From JBBWZH01 sp035544115 (GTDB lineage: Bacteria; Actinomycetota; Actinomycetes; Mycobacteriales; CADCTP01): a stretch of 64,000 nucleotides of DNA. Both the position numbers and the translations under genes were made by a program. How positions within the stretch are numbered: the stretch's first letter is position 1; each line of letters begins with the position of its first letter. This document shows positions 34,441-44,600 of this stretch, piece by piece. The notes beneath the pieces are model-generated. The model saw nothing but the letters and a program-made list of their open reading frames with translations, did no database searches and was not told where the DNA came from. The stretch spans positions 8,804,001 through 8,868,000 of the forward strand of contig OY970235.1 of assembly GCA_963714145.1 (NCBI GenBank). Reading direction: 5' to 3'.

Positions 34441-35073
34441 GTGTCGTCTGCCGTTCTTGCCTATGACCTGACCGGCGAGTTCCTGGAGCTGTGCGACTGC
34501 CACACCGTCTGCCCGTGCTGGGTCAACCTGCCACCCACGGACAACCGGTGTACCGGCGCTTTCGCCTGGTCGATCACGGCCGGCCAGATCGACGGTGTGG
34601 ACGTCGCCGGGATCCGCGTGGTCAGCGTCTCGTTCCACAGTGGACACCGGGACACCGGCGGCCAGGAGGTCTACCTGTTCGTCGCCGACACCGCCTCGGA
34701 CGAGCAGTACCGCCGGCTGGTCGCGGTCTTCACCGGCCAGGCCGGCGGGCCGCTCGGCGAGTTGGGCACGCTGATGGGCGTGCTGCGCGGGGCCGAGCGC
34801 GCCGCCATCGACGTGGCCAGCACCGGCCGGTACGCCACCCTCACCGTCGACCACCGGATCAGCGGCGACGCGCAGGTGCTGGTCGGAGCCGATGGCGCGG
34901 TCACCGAGCTGGCCCACGGCCGGCTCAGCAACGTGCTCGGCGCCAGCGCCGAGGTGGGCAGCAGCACGGCCTTCCGGGTCGACCTCGGCGGCCAGGGCTT
35001 CGGCATCGACGTCACCGGCCGCGCCGCCATGCGCGGCCGGTTCGGCTACACCTTCGCCGGAACCCCGGCATGA
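34441..35073 (+). CDS. DUF1326 domain protein
   Basis: A 210-residue protein matching DUF1326: the start YDLTGEFLELCDCHTVCPCWVN with cysteines in a C-x-C-x4-C-x-C cluster near residues 18-25, then GRCxGxxAW-like TGAFAWSI. The Cys cluster could bind a metal. In other genomes DUF1326 and DUF2182 genes are neighbours, as here. GTG 34441 follows GAGAGGCGGGG. Its stop overlaps the next ATG in ATGA. The function is not established; a role in copper handling for the oxidase two genes downstream is my inference. Confidence 0.82.
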   Translation: MSSAVLAYDLTGEFLELCDCHTVCPCWVNLPPTDNRCTGAFAWSITAGQIDGVDVAGIRVVSVSFHSGHRDTGGQEVYLFVADTASDEQYRRLVAVFTGQAGGPLGELGTLMGVLRGAERAAIDVASTGRYATLTVDHRISGDAQVLVGADGAVTELAHGRLSNVLGASAEVGSSTAFRVDLGGQGFGIDVTGRAAMRGRFGYTFAGTPA

Positions 35074-35870
35074 CCAGCGCACCCACCGCTCCCGCGGCAC
35101 CCGCACCGGCCGCCGCACCGTCCCGGCCGGAGGTACACCAGGCCACCCCGGCCCGCCAGGACGTCTTGCTGGCAGGCGGTCTGGCGCTCGCCGCCGGCGC
35201 GGCACTCTGGTGGTTGGGCGCCTCGCCGGCCGCGCACTGGCTGGACCACGGCAGCGCCGCACCAGCCGCGCTCGCCGGCACCACGGCCGCCTGGCTGCTG
35301 ATGACGGTGGCCACCATGCTGCCGACGGCGCTGCCCGTGCTGGCCGCGTTCGACCGGGTCACCGCCGCCCGGCCGCACCGGGCCCGGCTCCGGGCCGCGG
35401 TCAGCGCCGGGTTCCTGGCGGTCTGGGCGCTGGCCGGCCTGCTGGCCGCGCTGCTGATGGCGGCCGGGCACCGGCTGGCCGCCGCGCAGTCCACAGTGGA
35501 CGGACGTGGGCTGGCGGCCGGGGTGCTGGTGCTGGCCGGGGCGTATCAGCTCTCCGGGCTGGCCGGGCGGTGCCTGCGGGCCTGCCGGACGCCGGCCGGC
35601 TTCCTGCGCCAGCACTGGACCGGCGGCCCGGACGTGCTGCGCCAGTCGCTGGCCGTGGGTGTCGCGTATGGACGGTCCTGCCTTGGCTGCTGCGCGGCGC
35701 TGCTGGCGGTGATGCTGCTGGTCGGCATGGGCAACCTCGGCTGGATGTACCTGCTGGCGCTGGTCGGCGCGGTACAGAAGGGTGCGCCCGGGGGCGAGCG
35801 GCTGGCCCGCCTGGTCGGCCTCGCCCTGCTCGCCGCCGGCGGCGCCCTGGTGGTCAGCCATGTCGCCTGA
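35070..35870 (+). CDS. DUF2182 integral membrane protein
   Basis: A 266-residue protein with about six or seven hydrophobic helices after a 30-residue Ala/Pro-rich cytosolic start. WLLMTVATMLPTALPVLAAF and the late SCLGCCAALLAVMLLVGMGNLGWM are the conserved DUF2182 blocks, described as a predicted metal-binding membrane family. The gene is coupled to DUF1326 by an ATGA overlap and is 21 bp before the copper-radical-oxidase-like gene. Confidence 0.82.
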   Translation: MTSAPTAPAAPAPAAAPSRPEVHQATPARQDVLLAGGLALAAGAALWWLGASPAAHWLDHGSAAPAALAGTTAAWLLMTVATMLPTALPVLAAFDRVTAARPHRARLRAAVSAGFLAVWALAGLLAALLMAAGHRLAAAQSTVDGRGLAAGVLVLAGAYQLSGLAGRCLRACRTPAGFLRQHWTGGPDVLRQSLAVGVAYGRSCLGCCAALLAVMLLVGMGNLGWMYLLALVGAVQKGAPGGERLARLVGLALLAAGGALVVSHVA

Positions 35871-35891
35871 CAATCGTGCGGAGCTGGCCCG

Positions 35892-38183
35892 GTGACCGCC
35901 ACCGATGGCGCCTGGGACGCGCCCGTCGTCAACGCGATCCCGGACGAGACACTGCGGTACGCCGCGCTCACGGTGACCGACGCCCGGGACCTGTTCGTGA
36001 TCCACTCGGCGCTGCTGCACACCGGCAAGGTGCTCTGGTTCTCCGGCCACGCCGAGACGATGTACTACGCCACGGTCAGCTTCGTGTTCGACCCGGACAC
36101 CGGCAACCTGTCCCGGGTGCCGTTCCCGGCCGGCATGGACCTGTTCTGCTGCCACTTCGTGCAGCTGCCGGACGGGCGGCTGCTCACCGTCGGCGGCTCG
36201 GACCCGGATTTCGTCGGGCACAGCAGCCGCGGCGCCAAGAACATCGTGATCTTCGACCCGACGCCGACCGCGGGGTTCCCGGACGGGCACTGGATCGACA
36301 CCGGCCAGCAGCTGATCCAGGGCCGCTGGTACCCGACCGCGGTGCTGCTCGGCGACGGCCGGGTGCTGGTCTTCTCCGGCCGGCTGGAGTACGGCACGGC
36401 GCACGGCACGGCCGACATCGCCAACCTGGTCGAGGTGCTGGCCGCGCCGAACTTCGTCCCGCAGGCGCTGACCGGGGTCGACTTCGAGCTGCCCCTCTAC
36501 CCGGGCCTGCACCTGGCGCCGGACGGCCGGATCTACTACTCGCACACCAACTGGGGCCAGCAGATCCCGGAGCCGACCAGCCGCGCGCTGACCGTGACCG
36601 GCAACGCCGGGGCCTGGACGGCGCTGGGCGTGGAGCCGTCCCGGCCGCGCCGCGAGGAGGGGATGAGCGTCCTGCTGCCACCGGCGCAGGACGGCAAGAT
36701 CCTGGTCGTCGGCGGCAGCGAGGCGCAGAACTCGACCGACGTCCCGGTGCTGCAGGCCGGCGGCGGTGGGCCGAGCGCCGTCGACCACATCGCCGACCCG
36801 GCGGACGCCAGGTCGGCGGAGATCCTGACCACCGGGTCCGCGCCGAGCTGGGCGCCGGCACCCGGCGGCGGCGCCACCGCGCACGGCCGGATCAACGGGC
36901 ACCTGGTGCTGCTGCCGGACGCGACGGTGCTGGTCTGCGGCGGGCACAACCACTACAAGTGGCTGCCCGACCCGCCGACGACGCCGTCCCGGGTGGCGGA
37001 GATCTTCACGCCCGGGACCGGGTTCCGCCCGGTGGCCTCGATGGTCCACCCGCGGATGTACCACTCGACCGCGTTGCTGCTGCCGGACGGCCGGGTGGTG
37101 GTCGCCGGCGGCGCGGACGGCAACGACGACGAGGAGGAGCTGCCCTGGCCGGCGGGCTGGCCGTCCGACCTGCGTTGGACGCTCGGCACCCGGCAGCTCA
37201 ACCGCAAGGAGCGGGAGATCTACCGCCCGCCGTACTTCTTCAAGGGCCCGCGGCCGACGATCACCGACGTCACCCGCAACGGCGCCAGCACCCGGCAGGT
37301 GCCGTACGGGTACACGTTCGTGATCACCACGCCGCAGGCGGCGGACATCACGGCGGTCGCGCTGATGCGGCCCGGCGCGGCGACCCACCACACCGACAGC
37401 GAGCAGCGGTACGTGCCGCTGACGTTCCCTCCCGCGGTCGGCAACGAGCTGACCGTGACGATGCTGCCGGCGGCACAGGCGTCCACCGCGCCGCCGGGCT
37501 ACTACATGCTCTGGATCATCGACAACCAGCAGCGGCCGTGCGAGCGCGCGCTGTTCGTGCAGGTGCTGTCGGGGTCGGCCAGCTCCGGCGGCGGCACCGG
37601 CGGTACCCCCAGCGGCGGTGGCGGGTCGCTGTGCCCGTGCCTGGTGCTGACCCTGCTGGCCGGCGCCGCGCCGGCCGGCATGATCGCGGCCGAGGTGGTG
37701 GCGCTGCGCCGGCTGCGGTTCGAGCTGGCCACCGGCACCGCGGCCGGCGGCCGGTTCATCGCGATGGTGAACCGGGCCTACTACTCGGTCAGCCCGCAGC
37801 TGGCCGGCTGGCTGACCCGGCACGAGCGGGTCCGGGTGGCGGCGCGGCGGGTGCTGGTCCGGCCGGCCGCCGCGGCGGTGCGCGGCATCGAGCGGGCCGC
37901 CGCGCCGATCCCGTGGCTGCGTGCCCGGCACGCGGTGCTGATGGCGCTGCTGACGCTGCTCGCGCTGGCGACCGCGGTCACCGCCCCGGCGCTGCTGCTC
38001 GCGATCGCCGCCACCGCCGCACTGCGGCGCCCGCCCCGGGACGGGCAGCCGCCGGACCGGCAGTCGCCGGACGGCCAGCCACCCGCCGGCCCGCCCGGCC
38101 GCCGGCCGACCCGATCGGCACCGTCCCGACCGGCAGCGGGACGGCCGCCCCGGCCGCACACCCCAGCCCCGGCCGGACCGTGA
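35892..38183 (+). CDS. Galactose-oxidase/glyoxal-oxidase-like copper radical enzyme with CFI-box-like C-terminus
   Basis: A 763-residue protein. Kelch-type propeller repeats (DGRxLxxGG at several sites) are followed by a DUF1929-like domain (about 445-565). All ligand positions of copper radical oxidases can be matched: Cys86 or Cys87, Tyr147, Tyr390-His391 (MYHST) and His499 (ATHH). The known enzymes oxidise aldehydes or primary alcohols, giving H2O2. There is no signal peptide. The region about 578-670 has CPC, RRLRFE and YYSVSPQLAGWLTRHERVRVAARR, which resembles the CFI-box C-terminal module, then a hydrophobic helix (about 680-710) and a Pro/Arg tail. GTG 35892 has GGAG upstream. Substrate and location are unknown. 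Confidence 0.82.
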   Translation: MTATDGAWDAPVVNAIPDETLRYAALTVTDARDLFVIHSALLHTGKVLWFSGHAETMYYATVSFVFDPDTGNLSRVPFPAGMDLFCCHFVQLPDGRLLTVGGSDPDFVGHSSRGAKNIVIFDPTPTAGFPDGHWIDTGQQLIQGRWYPTAVLLGDGRVLVFSGRLEYGTAHGTADIANLVEVLAAPNFVPQALTGVDFELPLYPGLHLAPDGRIYYSHTNWGQQIPEPTSRALTVTGNAGAWTALGVEPSRPRREEGMSVLLPPAQDGKILVVGGSEAQNSTDVPVLQAGGGGPSAVDHIADPADARSAEILTTGSAPSWAPAPGGGATAHGRINGHLVLLPDATVLVCGGHNHYKWLPDPPTTPSRVAEIFTPGTGFRPVASMVHPRMYHSTALLLPDGRVVVAGGADGNDDEEELPWPAGWPSDLRWTLGTRQLNRKEREIYRPPYFFKGPRPTITDVTRNGASTRQVPYGYTFVITTPQAADITAVALMRPGAATHHTDSEQRYVPLTFPPAVGNELTVTMLPAAQASTAPPGYYMLWIIDNQQRPCERALFVQVLSGSASSGGGTGGTPSGGGGSLCPCLVLTLLAGAAPAGMIAAEVVALRRLRFELATGTAAGGRFIAMVNRAYYSVSPQLAGWLTRHERVRVAARRVLVRPAAAAVRGIERAAAPIPWLRARHAVLMALLTLLALATAVTAPALLLAIAATAALRRPPRDGQPPDRQSPDGQPPAGPPGRRPTRSAPSRPAAGRPPRPHTPAPAGP

Positions 38184-38207
38184 CCGGCCGCGCGGAAGGA
38201 CGGCGAG

Positions 38208-39974
38208 ATGCCCGCTGACCCGGGAACCTTCGAGCGCATCGCCATCCTGCTGGCCGACGCGCTGTCCCCGCTGGCCGCGCGGCTGCAGCCGGAACGGGCC
38301 CTGAACACGCTGGCCCGGCTCGGCCTGCACCTGCCCAACGAGCTGCTCAGCCCGGCGCTGCGGACCGCGCTCGGCGCCGCGGCGACCGCGGCCGGCCAAC
38401 TACCCGCGCTGGTCAACAGCCTGATCGACTCGATCGAGGCGGACGAGGGCGGCATCTCGATCGCCGGCGACGCGGTCGTGCTGGCCGAGAAGGTGGCGAC
38501 GCTGATCGACGCGTCGGTGACCATCGGCAACGCGCTGGCCGCGCTCCCGTCCGCACCCGGCATCTCCGGCCCGGAGCTGGACGCGTTCGCCGCGGCGCTG
38601 CCCGGCCGGCTGCTCGAGCTGGTGCTGCTGGACTACCTGCAGGCCCGCCAGCCCACGCTGACCGCGCTGCTGACCCTGCTCGGCGTGATCGACTTCGTGC
38701 ACGAGAACGCCGGCTCGCGCGACCCGGCGAAGCCGGAGACGGAGTACCCACGGCTGCGGATCGAGCGGATCGGCGACTTCGTCACCTCCCCCGAGCAGCT
38801 GCTGGCCGACCTGTACGGCTGGGGGCAGCCGGGGTTCCAGGCGCCGGCGCTGCTGACCCGGATCGCCGACCTGCTCAGCGGCCTCGGCCTGCCGGTGACC
38901 CGGACCACGACCCCGGGGCCGGACCCGCGGCCGGCGATCGAGCTGTTCCTCGCCTCGATCGCGGGCACCCCGACCGGGGTCAACCCGCCGGGCCTGCAGG
39001 CGATGCTGATGCTGGCCGTGGGCGACGGGTTCGACCTGGTGCTGCCGATCGCGCCCGGGCTCGACCTGGAGTTCCGGGCCAGCGGCAGCGCCAGCGCCTC
39101 GACCGGGGTGCGGATCCAGCCACCGGCCAACCTGACGCTGGTCCCGCCGGCCGGCTCGGTGCAGGGCGAGCTGGCCGTCGGGGTGGCCCGGGTGCCGGCG
39201 CCGCCGGAGGAAGCGGTGACGCTGATCGGCGTGGTCGGCGGCAGCCGGCTGTCCGCGCAGCGGCTCAGCTTCGCGGTGAAGGCGCTGTTCGGCTGGGATT
39301 CCGCCGCCGGCCAGGCGACCGGCGACTTCGGCCTGGAGGGCCGGATCGAAGGCGGCCGGCTGGTCATCTCGCTGGCCGACGCGGACGGCTTCATCGGCTC
39401 GATCATGTCCGGGTTCGGCCTGGCCGCCGACTTCGACCTGGGCTTCGGCTGGACGGCCGGCGGCGGCGTGTACTTCACCGGCAGCGGCGGCCTGGAGATC
39501 CAGGTGCCGGCGCACATCCAGCTCGGCCCGATCGAGATCCAGGCGCTGACCGTCCGGATCGGCATCGACGGCACCGGCTTCCCGATCGACCTGACCGCGA
39601 ACATCAAGGGCGAGCTCGGCCCGGTGCAGGCGGTGGTCGAGCAGATCGGCGCCCGCGCGCTGCTCAGCTTCCCGCCCGGCCACGACGGCAACCTGGGCCT
39701 GGCCGACCTCTCGTTCGCGTTCCGGCCGCCGTCCGGGGTCGGGCTGTCGGTCGACGCCGGGGTGGTCAAGGGCGGCGGTTACCTGTTCATCGACGCCGAG
39801 CGGGGCGAGTACGCCGGCGCGCTGGAGCTGGTGTTCGCCGACTTCCTGGCGATCCGCGCCATCGGCCTGATCACCACGAAGAACCCGGACGGCAGCCCCG
39901 GCTTCTCGCTGCTGATCGTGCATCACGCGTCGAGTTCGGCACCGGCATCCAGCTGGGCTTCGGTTTCACGCTGA
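38208..39974 (+). CDS. N-terminal reading frame of the split DUF6603-like gene
   Basis: Open frame of 588 codons. Residues 1-573 are the real protein; the last 15 or so (from HHASSS) are out of frame. ATG 38208 is preceded by GGAAGGACGGCGAG with usable spacing, 24 bp after the oxidase gene. Confidence 0.6.
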   Translation: MPADPGTFERIAILLADALSPLAARLQPERALNTLARLGLHLPNELLSPALRTALGAAATAAGQLPALVNSLIDSIEADEGGISIAGDAVVLAEKVATLIDASVTIGNALAALPSAPGISGPELDAFAAALPGRLLELVLLDYLQARQPTLTALLTLLGVIDFVHENAGSRDPAKPETEYPRLRIERIGDFVTSPEQLLADLYGWGQPGFQAPALLTRIADLLSGLGLPVTRTTTPGPDPRPAIELFLASIAGTPTGVNPPGLQAMLMLAVGDGFDLVLPIAPGLDLEFRASGSASASTGVRIQPPANLTLVPPAGSVQGELAVGVARVPAPPEEAVTLIGVVGGSRLSAQRLSFAVKALFGWDSAAGQATGDFGLEGRIEGGRLVISLADADGFIGSIMSGFGLAADFDLGFGWTAGGGVYFTGSGGLEIQVPAHIQLGPIEIQALTVRIGIDGTGFPIDLTANIKGELGPVQAVVEQIGARALLSFPPGHDGNLGLADLSFAFRPPSGVGLSVDAGVVKGGGYLFIDAERGEYAGALELVFADFLAIRAIGLITTKNPDGSPGFSLLIVHHASSSAPASSWASVSR

Positions 39975-40385
39975 TCGCGGTCGGCGGGCTGGTCGGGCTG
40001 AACCGCACGATGAATCTGCAGGCGCTGATGGAGGGCGTCCGCAGCGGGGCCATCGAGTCGGTGATGTTCCCGCAGGACGTGGTGGCCAACGCGCCGCGGA
40101 TCCTGTCAGCGACCTGCGCACGGTTCTTCCCGGCGAAGCAGGGCACGTTCCTGATCGGGCCGATGGTCAAGCTCGGCTGGGGCACGCCCACGCTGGTCAG
40201 CGTCGCGGTCGGGATCATCATCGAGATCCCCGGCAACATCGCGATCGTCGGCGTGCTGAAGCTCGCCCTGCCGGACCGAGGACGCGGCGCTGATCCTGCT
40301 CCAGGTCAACTTCGCCGGCGCGATCGAGTTCGACAAGAAGCGGCTGTACTTCTTCGCCAGCATCTTCGACTCGCGGGTCCTGTTC

Positions 40386-41648
40386 ATGACCATCGAGGGC
40401 GAGATGGGGCTGCTCGTCGGCTGGGGCGACGACGCCAACTTCGTCCTCAGCGTCGGCGGTTTCCACCCCCGGTTCACCCCGCCGCCGCTGCCGTTCCCGG
40501 TGCCGAACCGGGTCGCCGTGACGATCGTCAACACCGACTACGCGCGGATCCGGGTGTCCGGCTATTTCGCGGTCACCAGCAATACCGCGCAGTTCGGCGC
40601 GCGCGCCGAGCTGATGTTCGGGTTCGACGACTTCGGCATCGAAGGGCACATCGGCCTCGACGCGCTGTTCCAGTTCTCGCCGTTCTACTTCATCGTCGAG
40701 ATATCCGCGTCGGTGTCGCTGCGGGCGTTCGGGGTGGGGCTGCTCAGCATCCACCTGCAGTTCGCGCTGGAGGGGCCGAGCGCCTGGCGGGCCCGCGGTT
40801 CCGGGTCGATCTCGATCCTGTTCTTCGAGATATCCGCCGACTTCGACATCACCTGGGGCGAGGCGAGCGACACCACGCTGGAGCCGGCCGACGTGCTGCC
40901 GGTGCTGGCCGCCGAGCTGGCCCTCGACCAGGCCTGGACGGCGAAGCTCCCGGCCGGCGCGAACCTGCTGGTCAGCCTGCGCACGCTGGACCAGTCCGAG
41001 GCGCTGGTGCTGCACCCGGTGGGCACCCTGCAGGTGCGGCAGCGGGCCGTCCCGCTGGACCTCACCATCGCGAAGCTGGGCAGCAAGCGGGCCCGGGACT
41101 GCAACCGGTTCGCCCTCGGGGTGGCCGGCGGCGGCCTGGTCCGGGCCGCCGACCTGGACGAGCAGTTCGCCGCCGCGCAGTTCCTGAACCTGGACGACGC
41201 GGCGAAGCTGTCCCGGCCGGCGTACGAGCCGCAGCACGGCGGGATCGAGCTGTCGGTCGGCGGATCCGCCGCCGGCACCGCCCGGATGACCGGCCGGACC
41301 GTCCGGTACGAGCTGGTCGTGATCGACAACCGGTTCCGCCGCCGGGCGTTCCGGTTCCAGGCGCTGCCCGCGGCGCTGTTCGACCACTTCCTGGGCGGCG
41401 CGGCGATCACCGGCTCGGTGTTCTCGGCCAAGGCGAAGAGCCGGCTCGACCCGCACGGCGACGCGATCGCGGTGACCGGCGAGACGTTCGCGGTGGCCTC
41501 CGCGGCCACCAACGCGGCGGTCAGCGCGACGTTCAGCAGCCACGCCGCCGCCACCGACCACCTGGCCGGCCTGCTCGCCGCCGACCCGAACCTGGCCGGC
41601 AGCCTGCACGTGCTACCCGGCGCCGAGCTGAACGGGGTGCCCGCGTGA
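40386..41648 (+). CDS. C-terminal reading frame of the split DUF6603-like gene
   Basis: Open frame of 420 residues from the first in-frame ATG (MTIEGEMGLL). Homologous sequence begins about 36 codons earlier, near 40279, so this ATG is not a natural start. The end overlaps the next gene's GTG by four bases. Confidence 0.6.
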   Translation: MTIEGEMGLLVGWGDDANFVLSVGGFHPRFTPPPLPFPVPNRVAVTIVNTDYARIRVSGYFAVTSNTAQFGARAELMFGFDDFGIEGHIGLDALFQFSPFYFIVEISASVSLRAFGVGLLSIHLQFALEGPSAWRARGSGSISILFFEISADFDITWGEASDTTLEPADVLPVLAAELALDQAWTAKLPAGANLLVSLRTLDQSEALVLHPVGTLQVRQRAVPLDLTIAKLGSKRARDCNRFALGVAGGGLVRAADLDEQFAAAQFLNLDDAAKLSRPAYEPQHGGIELSVGGSAAGTARMTGRTVRYELVVIDNRFRRRAFRFQALPAALFDHFLGGAAITGSVFSAKAKSRLDPHGDAIAVTGETFAVASAATNAAVSATFSSHAAATDHLAGLLAADPNLAGSLHVLPGAELNGVPA

Positions 41649-44600
41649 CCGGTCCGATCGGCACATACGCGTTCCTGCCCTGGCTGCGCCGGGGGATCGC
41701 GAACACGATCACCGCGGCCGACGGGGACACCGGGGTGGCGCTGCGGGCCACCGTCCCGGTCGACCTGCGGATCACCGCCGACCAGATCGGCGGCGGCTCG
41801 ACCAACCAGGACATCCACCGCGACGTCCAGCTGTTCGGCCCGGGCGACATCACCGGGCTGGACGGGCGGGCGATCTTCCGGCGCGAGCCGCGGCCCGGGG
41901 TGACCGACTTCGAGCCGAACTACCTGCCGTTCGTCGAGTTCTACGACGAGGACATCCCCTGGCGCTACACCCCGGCCGCGCCGCACGCCACGACCCGGCG
42001 GCTGCGCCCCTGGCTGGCCCTGGTGGTGCTGACCGAGGACGAGTTCACCGAGGCGGCAGCGGCGGCGGCCGGCGGCCCGCTGCCGTACGTGACGGTGGCC
42101 GACCTGGCCGACTTCCCGCCCGCGGACGAGCTGTGGGCCTGGGCGCACGTGCACGTGAACCGGCCGCTCGGGACGTCCGCGGCGCAGGTGGTCTCCGACG
42201 ACGCCGCCGCGGTGCTGAGCCGGTTCGACGCGGTGCTGGCGGAGAACCCGGACTTCGCGTCGGCCCGGCTGATGTCGCCCCGCCGGCTGGCGCCGAACAC
42301 CGGCTACCACGCGTTCGTGATGCCCACCTTCGAGACCGGCCGGCTGGCCGGGCTGGGGCTCGACCCGGCGGACGCGCCGAGCGCGACCACCTCGGCCTGG
42401 GCCGCGTACGAGGGCCGGCCGGACGGCGCCCGGTTCGGCTACTTCCACCGCTGGTCGTTCCGGACCGGGACGGTCGGCGACTTCGAGTACCTGGTCCGGC
42501 TGCTGCAGCCGCGCCCGGTCGACCCGAAGGTCGGCCAGCGGGACATGGACGTGCTGCGCCCCGGCCCGGACCTGCCGGCCATCTCGGACCCGGCCCTCGG
42601 CGGGGTGCTCCGGCTCGGCGGCGCGCTGCGCGTCCCGCAGTCCAGCCTGAGCCCGGCCGAGCAGGTCACCGCGGCGAAGTACGAGAACTGGGACACCCCG
42701 GGCCCGCACCCGTTCCAGGCCGCGCTGGCCGGCCTGATCAACCTGGCCGACGACTACGCCGCCGGGGACGCCGCCGACCCGGACCCGCTGATCACCCCGC
42801 CGCTGTACGGCCAGTGGCACGCGCTCACCAACCGGCTGCTGCAGGACCCGCCCACCCCGCCGGCCAGCAACGACAACTGGGTGCACGAGCTGAACCTGGA
42901 CCCGCGGTTCCGGGTGGCCGCCGGCTTCGGCACCGGCGTGGTGCAGCAGAACCAGGAGGAGTACGTCGCGGCGGCCTGGGCGCAGGTCGGGGCGGTGCTG
43001 GAGGCGAACCGCCGGATCCGGCTGGCCCACCTGGCCCGGGAGATCGCCCGCAGCTGGCACGACCGGCACCTGGCGCCGCGGCTGGCCGGCGAGCCCGGCA
43101 AGATCATGGCGCTGACCGCGCCGGTGCAGTCCCGGGTGCTGGCCGGCGGGATGACCGTCGCGCACCGGGTGGCCACGTCCGCCGTCGGCGCCGCGCCGAC
43201 CTCGGCCGCGCTGCGCCGGATCACCCGCCCCGGCGGCCGGCTGATCCGCCGGCTGCCGTTCGGCAAGGGGCAGGAGCCCGGCCGGCTGCTGGCCCGGCTG
43301 GCCGCCGGCGAGGTCACCGCGGCCCGGCCGAAGGCGCGCCCGCAGGGTGCCGGCGCCATGCCGGACGTACTGGCCAAGCTGGCCCCGATCCTGAAGCAGC
43401 GCGGCCTGCTCGACCGGCTCGGCCTGCTGGACGACACCGCCCGCGACCCGAAGGCGGTCGACAAGCTGCCCCGGTACGCCAACTTCACCCTGCGGGTGCC
43501 CAGCAAGGAACGCGGCGAGCCGCACAAGGACGACCGGGACAGCCCGGAGGCGACCCGGTTCAAGGACGCGCTGCGCGCCGCGCTGGAGCTGCAGGTCGCG
43601 ACCGGCCGGGTCTCGGTGCAGCCGGTCCGCGACCAGCTGAAGATCGAGGACCTGGCCAAGGTGCTGCTGACCGGCCTGCACCCGGACCTGACCGTGCCGC
43701 GCCGGGCGCTGGCCGGGCTGCGGATCCCGGCGCGGCTGCGGCCGCTGGTGGTCGAGCAGTTCAAGGAGGCGATGGCGTACCCGGAGATCGACGTCCCGAT
43801 GTACAAGCCACTGGTGGACAAGAACAGCGAGCTGTTCCTGCCCAACCTGAACCTGATCCCGCCGAACAGCATCACCCTGCTGGAGACCAACCAGCGCTTC
43901 ATCGAGGCGTACCTGGTCGGGCTGAACCACGAGTTCGGCCGCGAGCTGCTCTGGCGCGAGTACCCGACCGACCAGCGGGGCAGCTACTTCCGCCAGTTCT
44001 GGGACCCGTCGGCGCAGCTGCCGGTGATCGGGGAGACGCCGGCCCAGCGCCGGGAGCGGCTGCGCGACATCCCGCCGCTGCACCTGTGGTCCCGCGGCTC
44101 GCAGCTGGGTTCGCACGACAACCGCGAGCTGGTGCCGGGCACCAGCGAGGAGGAGGTCGTCCTGGTCATCCGCGGCGACCTGCTCAAGCGCTACCCGACC
44201 GCGGTGATCTACGCGCAGCGGGCCGACTGGGTGCGCACCGGCGGCGGCGACATCGATCCCAGCGCCGAGCGGGTGCTGGTGTCGCTGAGCCCGGCCGAGG
44301 AGGCCGCCCCGCCGCCGACCAAGCTGCGGATGCCGCTGTACGAGGCGAAGGTCGACCCGGACATCTACTTCTTCGGCTTCGACCTGACCGCCGCGGCCGC
44401 CCGCGGCGAGAGCGGGGCCGAGCCGGACGACGACCCGGGCTGGTTCTTCGTGATCCGGGAGCGGCCCGGCGAGCCCCGGTTCGGCTTCGACATCGAGCGG
44501 GACGGCGCGCTGAACGTCTGGAACGACCTGTCCTGGGCGGACGTGCTGCCCGGCGACGCGGCCTTCGTCCCGGTCGGCTCGGCCGCCCCGACCCGCACGC

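Larger units (their letters stand above)
38208..41648 (+). pseudogene. DUF6603-like large protein gene, frameshifted as sequenced
   Basis: One protein of about 1144 residues is split over two frames. Frame 0 runs from ATG 38208 to about 39926; the sequence continues in frame 2 (GTGIQLGFGF to KLALPD, about 39929-40278) and returns to frame 0 (EDAALILLQVNF onward) to the stop at 41648. Dropping two C (near 39921 and 39927), three bases near 40105-40125 and one C near 40279 gives one smooth frame, so six extra bases sit in 360 bp. That points to a sequencing or assembly fault, or recent decay. The protein is beta-rich with repeated G-F-G, FxFSPFYFIVEISAS and SGSISILFFEI segments; I recall these from DUF6603 proteins, of unknown role. 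It overlaps the next gene in GTGA. Confidence 0.7.
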
